NCBI RefSeq assembly: GCF_000959725.1
Contig: NZ_CP009323.1
Coordinates: 3,162,001-3,226,000 of the forward strand
DNA length: 64,000 nt
Source of the DNA: Burkholderia gladioli
Lineage (GTDB): Bacteria > Pseudomonadota > Gammaproteobacteria > Burkholderiales > Burkholderiaceae
Direction of reading: 5' to 3'
Shown: one piece after another, positions 1 to 8,904 of the stretch
How positions within the stretch are numbered: the first letter of the stretch is position 1
Layout: each line of letters opens with the position of its first letter
Notes under the pieces: model-generated
The model's input: only the letters and a program-made list of their open reading frames with translations
What the model was told of the DNA's origin: nothing
The model's database searches: none
Made by a program: the position numbers and the translations under genes

Positions 1-1
1 G

Positions 2-1972
2 CTCTCGCCCGACGAACACAAGGCGCTCGATCGTTATACGCAGGGCGTCAACGACGGGCTGGCCGCGCTCGGCGCGCGGCCCTTCGAATACGCGCTGCTG
101 GGCGCGCGCCCCGAGCGCTGGCAGCCGGAGGATTCGCTGCTGGCGATCTACGCGATGTACTTCGAACTGCAGGGCAACCTGCCGGCGCGCGAGGTCGGCA
201 GGCTGTGGTTGCGCACGCATGCAACGGCCGAGCAGCAGGCCTTCCTGCTGCCCGAATCGTCGAGGCACGACGCGCCGCTCGACGCGACCGGCATCGACGC
301 GCCGCTCGCGCCGCTGCCCGAGAACGCGCCCGAAGGCTTCCGCGGCGGCTCGGACGGCCTGCAGAAGCGCGCCGCGCTCGATTTCCGTTCCTCGATCGGC
401 AGCAATAGCTGGGTGATCGCCGGCAAGCGCAGCGCCAACGGCGCGGCCATCGTCGGCGACGACATGCACCTGGGCATCGCCTTGCCGAACACCTGGTATC
501 GCGCCGCGCTGGTCACGCAGGACGGCACGCACACGCGCCGCGTGGTGGGCGTGACGCTGGCCGGGCTGCCCGGCGTGGTGGTCGGCAGCAACGGCGAGGT
601 GGCCTGGGGCTTCACCGACGGCTACATCAACGGCCTGAACCTGGTGCCGCTCGAACACGAGGGCAGCGACCCGCTGGCGTTCCGCGTGAACGGCGTGAGC
701 GAGCGCGCCCGGGCCTATACCGAGACGATCGGCGTGCACGGCGGCGCCGCGCAGACCATGACGGTGCTCGAAACGTCCGTGGGCCCGGTCAGGGAGATCG
801 ACGGCCGGCCCTACGCGGTGCACTGGGTCGCGCAAGCGCCCGAGGCGGTGAACCTGACGCTGGCGCGCATGGGCGAGGCCGGCGACCTCGACAGCGCGAT
901 GCGGATCGCCAACACTTCGGGGATTCCGGCCGAGAACATCATGATCGGCGATCGCTCGGGCCGCATCGGCTGGACCATCGCCGGGCCGCTGCCGGATCGG
1001 CGCGGCGTGGGCGCCGGCCCCGGCTGGCGGGGCGTGCTGCCGCCCGAGGCGGTGCCGCGCGTGGTCGATCCCTCGGGCGGCCAGCTGTGGACCGCCAACA
1101 ACCGGCAACTGGCCAGCGATGCTTATCAATTGATCGGCGACGGCGGGGCCGACCACGGCTCGCGCGCTTCGCAACTGCGCGATGACCTGACGGCGCTCGG
1201 ACAGACCAGCGAGCCCGCCGCCTACCAGGTCGATCTCGACGATCGCGCGCTGTTCATCACGCCGTGGCGCGAGCGCGCGCTGCGCCTGCTCGACGACGCG
1301 GCCGTGGCCGGCCATCCGCAGCGCGCCGAATTCAAGCGCCTGCTGACCGAAAGCTGGACCGGGCGCGCCAGCGTCGATTCGGTCGGCTACCGGCTCGCGC
1401 GCGGCTTCCTGTATCGCCTGTCCGGCGACGTGTTCGGCGGGCTCGACACGCAGATCCACCAGCTCGATCCCGATGCCGACTACGAGCATGTGAACTCGCG
1501 CTGGTCGATCACCATGGCGCGCCTGCTCGATGCGCAGCCGGCGGGCTGGCTACCGGCCGGCGCCGGGAGCTGGCGCGAGCTGCAACTGAAGGCGATCGAC
1601 CAGGTGATCGCCGAGCTCACGCGCGACGGCGCGAAGCTCGACCAGGCCACCTGGGGCCGCCACAACACGCTGCGCATCGCGCATCCGTTCGCCTCCAGCG
1701 TGCCGCTGCTGGGCCGCTGGCTGGCGGCGCCGGCCGAGCAGGTGCCGGGCGATTCCGGCATGCCGCGCGTGGCGGGCCCGAACTTCGGGCAGTCGGAGCG
1801 CATGGTGGTGTCGCCGGGGCACGAGGAGGCCGGCATCTTCAACATGCCGGGCGGGCAGAGCGGCCATCCGCTGAGCCCCTTCTTCCTGGCCGGCCACGAA
1901 GCCTGGGTGAAGGGCGAGCCCACGCCGTTCCTGCCCGGGGAGGCGAAGCACAGCCTGCGATTCGTGCCCTGA
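2..1972 (+). CDS. Penicillin acylase family protein (5' end outside window)
   Basis: The reading frame is open from the second base of the window, so the signal peptide and first part of the alpha subunit are missing. The family are periplasmic N-terminal-nucleophile hydrolases that cleave amides (beta-lactam side chains, acyl-homoserine lactones) after autocatalytic cutting into two subunits. The start of the beta subunit is visible as GSNSW, with the expected nucleophile Ser at base 401, followed by a DMHL segment at the place of the family's NDPHL motif. Upstream sequence (GVNDGL, RPFEY, ERWQPED) is typical alpha-subunit text. The visible part is 656 residues. A 17-bp hairpin follows the stop, and the next gene converges on it. 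Substrate cannot be inferred; acyl-homoserine-lactone acylase and beta-lactam acylase are both possible. Confidence 0.9.
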   Translation, partial: LSPDEHKALDRYTQGVNDGLAALGARPFEYALLGARPERWQPEDSLLAIYAMYFELQGNLPAREVGRLWLRTHATAEQQAFLLPESSRHDAPLDATGIDAPLAPLPENAPEGFRGGSDGLQKRAALDFRSSIGSNSWVIAGKRSANGAAIVGDDMHLGIALPNTWYRAALVTQDGTHTRRVVGVTLAGLPGVVVGSNGEVAWGFTDGYINGLNLVPLEHEGSDPLAFRVNGVSERARAYTETIGVHGGAAQTMTVLETSVGPVREIDGRPYAVHWVAQAPEAVNLTLARMGEAGDLDSAMRIANTSGIPAENIMIGDRSGRIGWTIAGPLPDRRGVGAGPGWRGVLPPEAVPRVVDPSGGQLWTANNRQLASDAYQLIGDGGADHGSRASQLRDDLTALGQTSEPAAYQVDLDDRALFITPWRERALRLLDDAAVAGHPQRAEFKRLLTESWTGRASVDSVGYRLARGFLYRLSGDVFGGLDTQIHQLDPDADYEHVNSRWSITMARLLDAQPAGWLPAGAGSWRELQLKAIDQVIAELTRDGAKLDQATWGRHNTLRIAHPFASSVPLLGRWLAAPAEQVPGDSGMPRVAGPNFGQSERMVVSPGHEEAGIFNMPGGQSGHPLSPFFLAGHEAWVKGEPTPFLPGEAKHSLRFVP

Positions 1973-2040
1973 CCGGCCCCGAGGTGCCCCGAGGTGTCTT
2001 GAAGCGCTTCAGGCCGGCGCGAAGCGCGGGCTGGAATACC

Positions 2041-2078
2041 GAAGGGGGCCGCGATCCCGGTGGATCGCGGCCCCCTTC
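2041..2078. terminator. Perfect 17-bp hairpin between convergent genes
   Basis: A 17-bp perfect inverted repeat (GAAGGGGGCCGCGATCC, four-base loop, then its complement) sits between the penicillin-acylase stop and the convergent exporter stop. There is no real T-run on either side, so it is a likely bidirectional transcription stop or mRNA-end stabiliser rather than a textbook intrinsic terminator. A separate 12-bp palindrome TGAAGCGCTTCA lies just upstream near 1999. Confidence 0.6.
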
Positions 2079-2101
2079 CATTTGGCGGAGCGACGCGTGT
2101 T

Positions 2102-3247
2102 TCAGGCGCGGCTGGTCGCCAGGCACGGCGCGCGGAACATCCGCTCGAACATCAGGCCGCGCAGCGTGCGGGCCAGCACCACGATCCACAGCATGCCGAG
2201 CAGGCTGGCGAAGCCCAGGCCGAGGCCGGTGAAGATGCCGAAACCGGTCACGTGGGCGAGGTTGAAGGTCGCCAATGTGTAGACGCCGATCGGAAACGTG
2301 AAGCCCCACCAGCCGAGATTGAAGGGCAGCCCCTCGCGGCGATAGCGCCACATGAACAGCAGGGCACAGGCCAGCCACCAGAGCCCGGCACCCCAGAGCA
2401 GCAGCGCGCCGAGCACGCCGAAGTCGCGGGCGGCGACGGCCACGCTTTGCAGCGCCGTGCCGGCGAAGGCCTGGCTGGCGGCATGGCCGAGCGTGAGCAG
2501 GCCGAGCGCGCCGGTGCCGATGGGGCCGAGCGTGAGCCAGCTGGTCACGCCGAGTTCGCGATGCGGCAGCTTGTGGATCACCAGGCGGAACAGCACGATG
2601 GTCAGGATCGAGAAGGCCAGCGGCACCGAGATCGCCCACAGCACGTAGCCGAGGCCGATCACCACCTGCGCGGCGGCGGGGTTCAGGTGCGGCGCCAGCA
2701 GGGCGGCGCTGGCGGCGGCCACCTCGGGCGCCACGATCGGCAGCAGCAGGGCCGCGGTCAGCTTCTCGAGGCTGTGTTCCTGCACCGTGAACACCAGGTA
2801 GGGCACGCCGATCGCGACCAGCACCGACAGCGCCGCGTCGAAGCTCCACAGGACCAGCGCGAGCTGCCCGGCCGTGTTGCCCTGCTGCGCGCCGCCGAAC
2901 AGCACCAGGCCATTGACGATCGGCGCCAGTCCCATCGGCAGCGTGCCGAGAAACAGCGATTGCAGCGGATGGTGCAGCATCGGCCGGATGGTGTCGCTGA
3001 ACAGCACCAGGCGAGCGACGAACATCGCGGCGAACAGCGCGTAGAGCAGGATGTCGAGGCGCCACAGCCAGGCGGCGGCCAGCGTCTTGAGCGGCGAGGC
3101 GCCCGGCAGCGCGTTCAGCACCAGGTAGACCACGCCCGTGCCCATCGTCACGGCGAACCAGTTGGGCGTGAACTGGCGGATATTCTCGAGCCAGGCGGGC
3201 CGCTGGGCGGCGCGGCGGGCGAGGGCGGCTTGGGAGGTTTTCATCAT
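2102..3247 (-). CDS. TDT-family transporter (TehA/SLAC1/Mae1-like)
   Basis: This is an inner-membrane protein of about 381 residues with around ten hydrophobic helices. The N-terminal FTPNWFAVTMGTG motif is characteristic of the tellurite-resistance/dicarboxylate transporter family, whose members move dicarboxylates, sulfite or act as anion channels. Two adjacent ATGs (3247 and 3244) are possible starts; the GGAG upstream is better spaced for the second. A longer in-frame extension upstream has no homologous look and was not used. The gene diverges from a LysR regulator, a common arrangement for a substrate-induced exporter, so control by that regulator is inferred. The substrate is not determinable; sulfite or C4-dicarboxylate export are the usual candidates. 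Confidence 0.88.
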   Translation of the reverse strand: MMKTSQAALARRAAQRPAWLENIRQFTPNWFAVTMGTGVVYLVLNALPGASPLKTLAAAWLWRLDILLYALFAAMFVARLVLFSDTIRPMLHHPLQSLFLGTLPMGLAPIVNGLVLFGGAQQGNTAGQLALVLWSFDAALSVLVAIGVPYLVFTVQEHSLEKLTAALLLPIVAPEVAAASAALLAPHLNPAAAQVVIGLGYVLWAISVPLAFSILTIVLFRLVIHKLPHRELGVTSWLTLGPIGTGALGLLTLGHAASQAFAGTALQSVAVAARDFGVLGALLLWGAGLWWLACALLFMWRYRREGLPFNLGWWGFTFPIGVYTLATFNLAHVTGFGIFTGLGLGFASLLGMLWIVVLARTLRGLMFERMFRAPCLATSRA

Positions 3248-3289
3248 GGGCTCCGATCGGATCGGGAGGAGATGAGGGCAGTCTAGGGT

Positions 3290-3352
3290 TCGTGGCGGGA
3301 TAAGAAAAATACATATTAATGATCTTAAGCATGCTTTTTTGATATGCTTTGC
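3290..3352. promoter_or_regulatory. AT-rich divergent promoter region with ATGCTTT direct repeats
   Basis: The gap between the TDT exporter and the LysR gene turns sharply AT-rich here. It holds two direct copies of ATGCTTT (3331-3337 and 3344-3350, 13 bases start to start) and a GCATGC palindrome. This is where a divergent LysR-type regulator would be expected to bind. No mapped -35/-10 pair can be assigned with confidence. Confidence 0.4.
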
Positions 3353-3489
3353 GCCAGCTTCCGAAGTCTCGATCGAAAGATTGCCGCCGGGCCGGGAATA
3401 AGTGCCCGCGCGCGGTGTTTGCCTGTCATGAAGCCCGTTGCCGGCGGCATCGTCATGCCCGCCGACCGGGCCACGAGGTCTGTCCACTC

Positions 3490-4443
3490 ATGAACTTCAC
3501 GCATTTACTGGCCTTCCACGAAGTCGCGCGCGCCGGCAGCATCAGCGCCGGCGCGGAGCGCCTGCACGTCAGCCAGCCCGCCGTCACGCGCGAGATCCGC
3601 GAACTCGAGGCGCGGCTCGGCCTGGTGCTGTTCGATCGCCTGCCGCGCGGCGTGGCGCTGACCGAGGCGGGGCGGCTGCTGTTCGACCACGCGTCGCGGA
3701 TCTTCGCGCTGGCCGACACGGCCGAGAGCGAACTGCGCGAGCTGGCCGGCCTTGGCGCCGGGCATCTGCGGATCGGCGCGAGCAACACGCTGGGCGTCTA
3801 TCTGGTGCCGGCCCTGATCGCGCGCTTCAGCGCACGGCACCCGCGCATCACGATCGACTTGACGGTCACCAATACCGAAGGCGTCGAGGCCGGCCTGCGC
3901 GATCTGAGCTTCACGCTCGGTTTCGTCGAGGGCCCGTTCGATACGGCCGTGCTCGATGCGCGCCCGATCGGCGCCGACGAGATCGCCGTGGTGGCCGCCG
4001 CCGGCCATCCGCTGGCCGGGCGGTGCCTCGCGCCGGCCGATCTCGCCGAACACGCCGTGATCCTGCGCGAGCCCGGCTCCGGCACCCGCGCGATCGTCGA
4101 GGAAGCCTATGCGCGGCTGGGGCTGTCGATCACGCCGCTGATGTCGGTCAGCGATACCGAGGCGATCAAGCGATTGTTGCAGGCACAACAATCCCTGGCT
4201 TATCTCTCGCGGCTGAGCGTGAGCGACGAACTCGCGCGCGGCGACTTGCAACTGGTGGAGGTCGACGCGCCGCGTATCGAGCGGGCCCTGCACATGGTCT
4301 GGCTCAAGGGGCGTTCGCTGTCGCCGGGCGCGCAGGCGATGATGGCGCTGGTGCCGCCGGGCGCGGCCGGCGATCTGGCGGCGCCGTCAAGCGCCTCCGC
4401 CACGGCGCGCCAGGCGGCGAAGGCCCGCCGCAAACCGGCCTGA
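3490..4443 (+). CDS. LysR family transcriptional regulator
   Basis: A 317-residue LysR-type regulator. The winged helix-turn-helix occupies roughly residues 1-60 (SISAGAERLHVSQPAVTREI is the recognition region), followed by a periplasmic-binding-like effector domain from about residue 90. I chose the ATG at 3490 because it begins the conserved MNFTHLLAFHEVARAG start; upstream codons look non-coding. The sequence resembles the CysL/CbbR-like branch of the family. It diverges from the TDT transporter and probably activates it. The C-terminal 25 residues are Ala/Lys/Arg-rich and probably disordered. Confidence 0.9.
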   Translation: MNFTHLLAFHEVARAGSISAGAERLHVSQPAVTREIRELEARLGLVLFDRLPRGVALTEAGRLLFDHASRIFALADTAESELRELAGLGAGHLRIGASNTLGVYLVPALIARFSARHPRITIDLTVTNTEGVEAGLRDLSFTLGFVEGPFDTAVLDARPIGADEIAVVAAAGHPLAGRCLAPADLAEHAVILREPGSGTRAIVEEAYARLGLSITPLMSVSDTEAIKRLLQAQQSLAYLSRLSVSDELARGDLQLVEVDAPRIERALHMVWLKGRSLSPGAQAMMALVPPGAAGDLAAPSSASATARQAAKARRKPA

Positions 4444-4767
4444 GGCCGTCGCGCGGGCGCTGCCGCTCGTGCGTTTCCTGTCTTTTCCTCCCTTTCGTTT
4501 TTTCTCCGCCCGCTCGCATCGTTGGATCGCGCCGCGATATCTCGGTCGCGATGTAACGGAATCGCCGCGCCGCCCGATCTGGTGAATGACGGCACGCATT
4601 CGCCTCGCCTGAAAAAAGATTCGGGACGAGACGGGAATATTCGTCGCGAAATGCTGTTAGCCCTTATGACAGGCACGCAACGAAGCAGCAAGCTAGCCCG
4701 TCGAGCGAACCGGAATCCATCGATTGATGAGGATTTCGAACCATTTATCCGAACCAGGAGCATCATC
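4444..4767 (+). other. Intergenic region, pyrimidine-rich then AT-richer
   Basis: After the LysR stop comes a C/T-rich tract near 4475-4510 that contains TTTCGTTTTTTCTCC, which may end transcription weakly. The segment 4600-4760 is less GC-rich and presumably holds the promoter of the small secreted protein gene. No RNA gene or convincing operator was found. Confidence 0.4.
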
Positions 4768-5085
4768 ATGAAGAAGCTGAGTACCCTCGCCATCGCCCTT
4801 TGCGCCCTTACCATCCCGGCGTTGTCGTTCGCCCAGGGCACCGCGCCGATCACGCGCGCGCAGGTGGTGGCAGAACTCGCGCAACTCGAACAGGCCGGCT
4901 ACGATCCGGCGGCGGGCGAGAGCGTCGACTACCCGGCCAAGCTGCAGGCCGCCGAGGCGAAGGTCGCGCAACAGCAGGCAGGCCAGGCGCAGCGCGCCCA
5001 GGCTGCGAACGGCCAGAACTCGGCCGCCTCGGACCCGAACTGCGTGGGCCCGGCCAGCTTCTGCAACGTGTATTTCGGTAGCTGA
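4768..5085 (+). CDS. Small exported protein, DUF4148-like
   Basis: A 105-residue protein with a clear Sec signal peptide (MKKLSTLAIALCALTIPALSFA, probable cleavage after SFA near residue 23). The mature part starts ITRAQVVAELAQLEQAGYDP, the hallmark of the DUF4148 proteins that are abundant in Burkholderia and relatives. A Gln/Ala-rich coiled segment follows, then a short tail with two Cys (NCVGPASFC) that could form a disulfide. AGGAG lies 7 bases before the ATG at 4768. Function of the family is unknown; it is periplasmic or secreted. Confidence 0.85.
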   Translation: MKKLSTLAIALCALTIPALSFAQGTAPITRAQVVAELAQLEQAGYDPAAGESVDYPAKLQAAEAKVAQQQAGQAQRAQAANGQNSAASDPNCVGPASFCNVYFGS

Positions 5086-5171
5086 GCGATGCGTGCCGCA
5101 TCGAACCCGGGCGCCGGCGCCATGCGCCCCGGCCGCCCGGCATGGATCGCGACCCGCCGGCGAGGTCGATC

Positions 5172-5975
5172 ATGAGCCGCATCCTCGTGATCGAAGCGGA
5201 TCGGCAGGCATTGCGAGATATCGCGCAATCGCTGCAGCGGCAGGGCTTGTCGGCCGACGACACGGCCTCGGCGCGCGACGCGCTGTATCGCGTGACCAGC
5301 GGCGCCTATGCGCTGGTGATCGTCGCCTACGACCTGCCCGAGATCGACGGCCCCGCGCTGGTGGCGGCGATGCGCGCGACGGGCCTGAGCGTGCCGATGC
5401 TGGCGATCGATGCCCAGGGCAGCATCGAGCGCTGCGTGCGCATGCTGAAAGCGGGTGCCGACGACTACCAGCCGTTCCCGCTGGACCTGGAAGAGCTGGG
5501 GGCGCGCGTGCTTGCGCTGCTGCGACGGCAGGCGAGGCCGCCGGCACCAGCCGACGACGCGGCGGCGGCGCGCCTGCAGGCGGGCGGCATCGTGCTGGAC
5601 CGGATTCGCCGCATCGCCCTGGTGGATGCCACCCTGGTGGAACTGCGCCCGACCGAGTTCCGCCTGCTCGAATTCCTGATGTTGAATGCCGATCGCGTGA
5701 TGACGCGGCGAATGATCCTCGAGGCGGTCTGGCAGCATCATTTCGATCCGGGCACCAACCTGATCGAGGTGCACGTCAAGCAGTTGCGCGCCAAGCTGCG
5801 CGACCCAGATGGCCGGCGCTTCATCCACACGGTCCGGCGTGCCGGTTATTACTTCTCGGGCGATGCGCCGGATGCGCGTCGCGAGGCAAGGGGCGAGGGC
5901 GGCGAGGACGATACGAACGCACTCCCGCATCGGCGCGGCGAGGCGCGCCCCAGCGCGCTGCATTCCCGCGCCTGA
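5172..5975 (+). CDS. Orphan OmpR/PhoB-type response regulator with degenerate receiver
   Basis: This 267-residue protein has a receiver-like domain (residues 1-115) joined to an intact OmpR-type winged-helix domain (about 135-230, with RPTEFRLLEFL, NLIEVHVKQLRAKL, TVRRAGYYF). The receiver has lost its chemistry. The phosphoacceptor position, four residues before the Pro of the LPxxDG motif, is Ala52. The invariant Lys before the conserved Pro is replaced by Phe102, and the acidic pair is reduced to Glu-Ala-Asp. It should therefore bind DNA without Asp phosphorylation, in the manner of atypical or aspartate-less receivers. No histidine kinase lies beside it. A GAGG six bases before the ATG at 5172 supports the start. 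The last 30 residues are low-complexity. Targets are unknown. Confidence 0.88.
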   Translation: MSRILVIEADRQALRDIAQSLQRQGLSADDTASARDALYRVTSGAYALVIVAYDLPEIDGPALVAAMRATGLSVPMLAIDAQGSIERCVRMLKAGADDYQPFPLDLEELGARVLALLRRQARPPAPADDAAAARLQAGGIVLDRIRRIALVDATLVELRPTEFRLLEFLMLNADRVMTRRMILEAVWQHHFDPGTNLIEVHVKQLRAKLRDPDGRRFIHTVRRAGYYFSGDAPDARREARGEGGEDDTNALPHRRGEARPSALHSRA

Positions 5976-5991
5976 ACCAGCGGCGACGATT

Positions 5992-7146
5992 TCACCAGCC
6001 TTCGCCGGGCGCGGCGGACGGCTCGACATGCGCGGCCGACAAATCGACCACGCCGCGGCAGCCCAGCATCGCCAGCGTGCGATCGAGCTCGTCGCCGAGG
6101 ATCTCGATCACGCGCGTCACGCCGGCCTCGCCGGCCGCCGCCAGGCCATAGAGCACCGCGCGCCCCAGCATCACCGCATCGGCGCCGAGCGCGAGCGCCT
6201 TGGCGATATCGGAGCCGCGCCGGATGCCGCTGTCGAGCAGCAGCGCGCCGCGTCGCTCGCAAGCATGGCGCGCGGCCGCGATCATGTCGATCGGCGCCAC
6301 CGCGTCGTCGAGCTGGCGCGCGCCGTGGTTCGACAGGATCACGCCGTCGACGCCGAGCTCCAGGCAGGCCAGGGCGTCGTCGGTGCCGAGGATGCCCTTC
6401 ACCAGCAGCCGATGCGGCCAGCGATCGCGCAGCCGCCGCAGGTCGTGCCAGTTGAAGCTCGCGTCCATCTGGCGGCGCAGCAGCGCGGCCTTCACCTCGA
6501 CGCTGGCATGGTCGTCGGCGCCCACGTTGGCCAGCGTCGGCACGCCGCCCGCGCGCAGCAGCGCGGCGCTCCAGCGCGGATGGCGCAGCGTGTCGAGCAG
6601 CAGGCCCGGGCTGGGCCGCAGCGGCAGCGCGAAGCCGTTGCGCAGGTCGCGCTCGCGCTTGCCGTTGAGCGGCACGTCCACGGTCACCACCAGGGTGCGA
6701 TAACCGGCGCGCGCGGCGCGCTCGGCGAGGCTGTCGGCCAGCTCGCGATGCATCACGTAGAGCTGGAACCACAGCTCGCCGCCCGCTTCGCCGGCCAGGC
6801 GCTCCAGCGAGACGTTCGAAGCGGTGGACATCGCGAACGGAATGCCGGCGCGCTGCGCCGCGCGTGCCAGCGCGATATCGCCTTGCGGCCAGATCAGGCC
6901 GTTCAGGCCGGTCGGCGCCAGCACGAAGGGCACGGCGAGCCGCTGGCCGAGCAGGGTGGTGGACAGCTCGCGCGAGGCCACGTCCACCAGGCGGCGCGGC
7001 ACGAAGGCCAGGCGCGCGAAGGCGTCGCGATTGCGGCGCAGGCCGCGTTCGTCCTCGGCGCCGCCGTCCAGGTAGTCGAACACGCGGCGCGGCAGCCGGC
7101 GTCGGGCGAGCTTGCGGAAGTCTTCGACGTTGATCGGTGGCGGCAT
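5992..7146 (-). CDS. mdlB: FMN-dependent alpha-hydroxy acid dehydrogenase, (S)-mandelate dehydrogenase-like
   Basis: The 384-residue product closely follows Pseudomonas MdlB in its text: NVEDFRKLARRRLP at the start, ELWFQLYVMHRE, RQMDASFNW, and DRTLAMLGC near the end. It would oxidise (S)-mandelate or another L-2-hydroxy acid to the 2-oxo acid and pass electrons to the membrane quinone pool. Active-site residues are present: catalytic His274 in SNHGARQLD, Arg277, Lys250, Tyr130 and Arg164. The usual SNHGGRQ has one Gly changed to Ala. The start at 7146 is the first Met of the conserved region. No mandelate racemase or benzoylformate decarboxylase lies next to it, so lactate or another hydroxy acid is an alternative substrate. 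Confidence 0.8.
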   Translation of the reverse strand: MPPPINVEDFRKLARRRLPRRVFDYLDGGAEDERGLRRNRDAFARLAFVPRRLVDVASRELSTTLLGQRLAVPFVLAPTGLNGLIWPQGDIALARAAQRAGIPFAMSTASNVSLERLAGEAGGELWFQLYVMHRELADSLAERAARAGYRTLVVTVDVPLNGKRERDLRNGFALPLRPSPGLLLDTLRHPRWSAALLRAGGVPTLANVGADDHASVEVKAALLRRQMDASFNWHDLRRLRDRWPHRLLVKGILGTDDALACLELGVDGVILSNHGARQLDDAVAPIDMIAAARHACERRGALLLDSGIRRGSDIAKALALGADAVMLGRAVLYGLAAAGEAGVTRVIEILGDELDRTLAMLGCRGVVDLSAAHVEPSAAPGEGW

Positions 7147-7522
7147 CGGCGCGGTTCGGAAGGTCCGGTGAGGCGGGGCGGGGCGCCCGGCGCGAAAGCG
7201 CACGAGTGTAAACGCTGGTCCGGTGGTTTGTCGCGTTTCCCGCCGTGCACGATACCGATGGTCTCGCCGCAAGCCGGATTGGATCGCTTCGTGCAACAGC
7301 ACGCGAATTTATCAAGAAAAATCAGCAAATAATTTATCGATCGCCGACGGTGCTATCGTAGCCGCCAGATTGCGCGCCGCTGCTTTCGCAAGGAAGCGGC
7401 ACGCGATGCACAGAACGAAATGACGGCGGCTCGATGCCGTCGATATGGCACTGAGAGATATCCCGAAGCCATCGCCTGGCGGGCCCGACCGGCCAGCCGT
7501 CGCGCCTCGGGACATGCACAGG
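7147..7522 (+). other. Divergent intergenic region with AT-rich core
   Basis: This stretch separates the flavoenzyme from the aminotransferase. The part near 7295-7350 is AT-rich (TTTATC, TAATTTATC) and is the likely promoter region for one or both genes. The aminotransferase frame is open back to 7445, so part of this region could be its N-terminus if an earlier start is used. No RNA structure was recognised. Confidence 0.35.
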
Positions 7523-8815
7523 ATGGGAGAGAGGGCCTTGTCGACTCAAGCAAGCGCCGGAGCCTCGCGGCTCTCGGTGATGAATTTCCTCAACGAGGCC
7601 GCCAACGAGTATCCGCAGGCGATCTCCTTCGCCTCGGGCCGCCCGGCCGAGCAGTTCTTCTCGCTGGAAGGCTGGCTGGAGGCGGTGCCCGACTACCAGG
7701 CCCACGCGGCCCGCGCGGCCGGCCAGGACCTCGCGCTGGCGGGCCGGCGGCTCGCCCAGTACGGCCGTACGGCCGGCATCATCAATGCCCTGATCGCCGA
7801 GCAACTGCGCCTGGACGAAGGCGTCGACTGCGATGCCTCGCAGGTGGTGGTGACGGCCGGCTGCCAGGAGGCGCTGGCGCTGCTGGTGCCCGCGCTGTGC
7901 CGCGCCAGCGGCGATGTGATGCTGGCGCGCAATCCCACCTATATCGGCATCACCGGCGTGGCCGATTTCGCCGGCATCGAGATCCTGCCCGTCGAATGCG
8001 AGGCCGGCGAGAACTGGGAGCAGGCGCTGGCCCGCACCGCCGCCGCGCTGCGCCGCGCCGGCAAGACCGCGCGCGGCTTCTACCTGACGCCCGAGTTCGA
8101 CAATCCGACCGGCACCGTGCTCGACGAGGCCGAGCGGCGCTCGATCATCGCCGGCTGCCTGGAGCATCGCATCGTGGTGCTCGAGGACAATCCCTACGGC
8201 ATGTTCCGCTACGACGGCGAGTCGACCCGGCCGATGATGGCGCTCGATCCGGCCGGCTGCGTGATCTACCTGGCCACCTATTCGAAGACGCTGTGCCCGG
8301 CCGTGCGGGTCGGCGCGGCGGTGTTGCCCAGGCGCCTGTTCGGCAGCGAGCAGGCCGCCGAGCGCCTGCGCGCGGAAGTCTCGGAGCGCAAGAGCTTCGT
8401 GACCGTCAACACCAGCCAGGTGACCCAGGCCCTGGTGGGTGGCGTGCTGCTGCGCGAGGGCCATAGCCTGCGGCGACTGGTCGATGCGCCGCGCCGCTTC
8501 TACCACGACAATCGCGACGCGCTGCTGGGCGCACTCGAACGCGCCTTCGGCACCGATGGCGAGATCCGCTGGAATCGCCCCGACGGCGGCTTCTTCCTCG
8601 GCGTCACGCTGCCCTTCGAGTTCGGCGAGCGCGAGACCGTGGAATGCGCGCGCGATCACGGCGTGATCGTGATGCCGATGACCTTCTTCTCGCTCGACGC
8701 CTCGCGACGCCGCGAAGTGCGGCTCGCCTTCAGCAATGCCGGCGCGGCCGAGATCGAGGCCGGCGTGGCGCGCTTCGCCAGCTACCTCGGCGAGAAGCGC
8801 GCCTCGCTCGCCTGA
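7523..8815 (+). CDS. PLP-dependent aminotransferase, class I/II (fold type I)
   Basis: A soluble aminotransferase of about 430 residues. The PLP lysine is Lys255 in the YSKTLCPAVRVG motif, and PEFDNPTGT and EDNPYGMFRYDG match the cofactor-binding motifs. It resembles the aminotransferase half of MocR proteins but has no GntR DNA-binding domain, so it is an enzyme. The start is uncertain: ATGs at 7445, 7514 and 7523 are in frame, and a TTG at 7538 has the best purine-rich leader (GGGAGAGAGG). The next gene, 89 bases downstream, encodes a glutamine amidotransferase, and a terminator follows both, so they form one unit. The substrate is unknown; biosynthesis of an amino-group-bearing metabolite is a reasonable guess. 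Confidence 0.85.
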   Translation: MGERALSTQASAGASRLSVMNFLNEAANEYPQAISFASGRPAEQFFSLEGWLEAVPDYQAHAARAAGQDLALAGRRLAQYGRTAGIINALIAEQLRLDEGVDCDASQVVVTAGCQEALALLVPALCRASGDVMLARNPTYIGITGVADFAGIEILPVECEAGENWEQALARTAAALRRAGKTARGFYLTPEFDNPTGTVLDEAERRSIIAGCLEHRIVVLEDNPYGMFRYDGESTRPMMALDPAGCVIYLATYSKTLCPAVRVGAAVLPRRLFGSEQAAERLRAEVSERKSFVTVNTSQVTQALVGGVLLREGHSLRRLVDAPRRFYHDNRDALLGALERAFGTDGEIRWNRPDGGFFLGVTLPFEFGERETVECARDHGVIVMPMTFFSLDASRRREVRLAFSNAGAAEIEAGVARFASYLGEKRASLA

Positions 8816-8904
8816 GCGGCCGGACGCGGCGGCCCGCTCCCACCCGGAGCGGTGCTGATCCGCGCGGCCGTGTCCTCCCTCATCCATGCAAGGACCGTGC
8901 GCCG

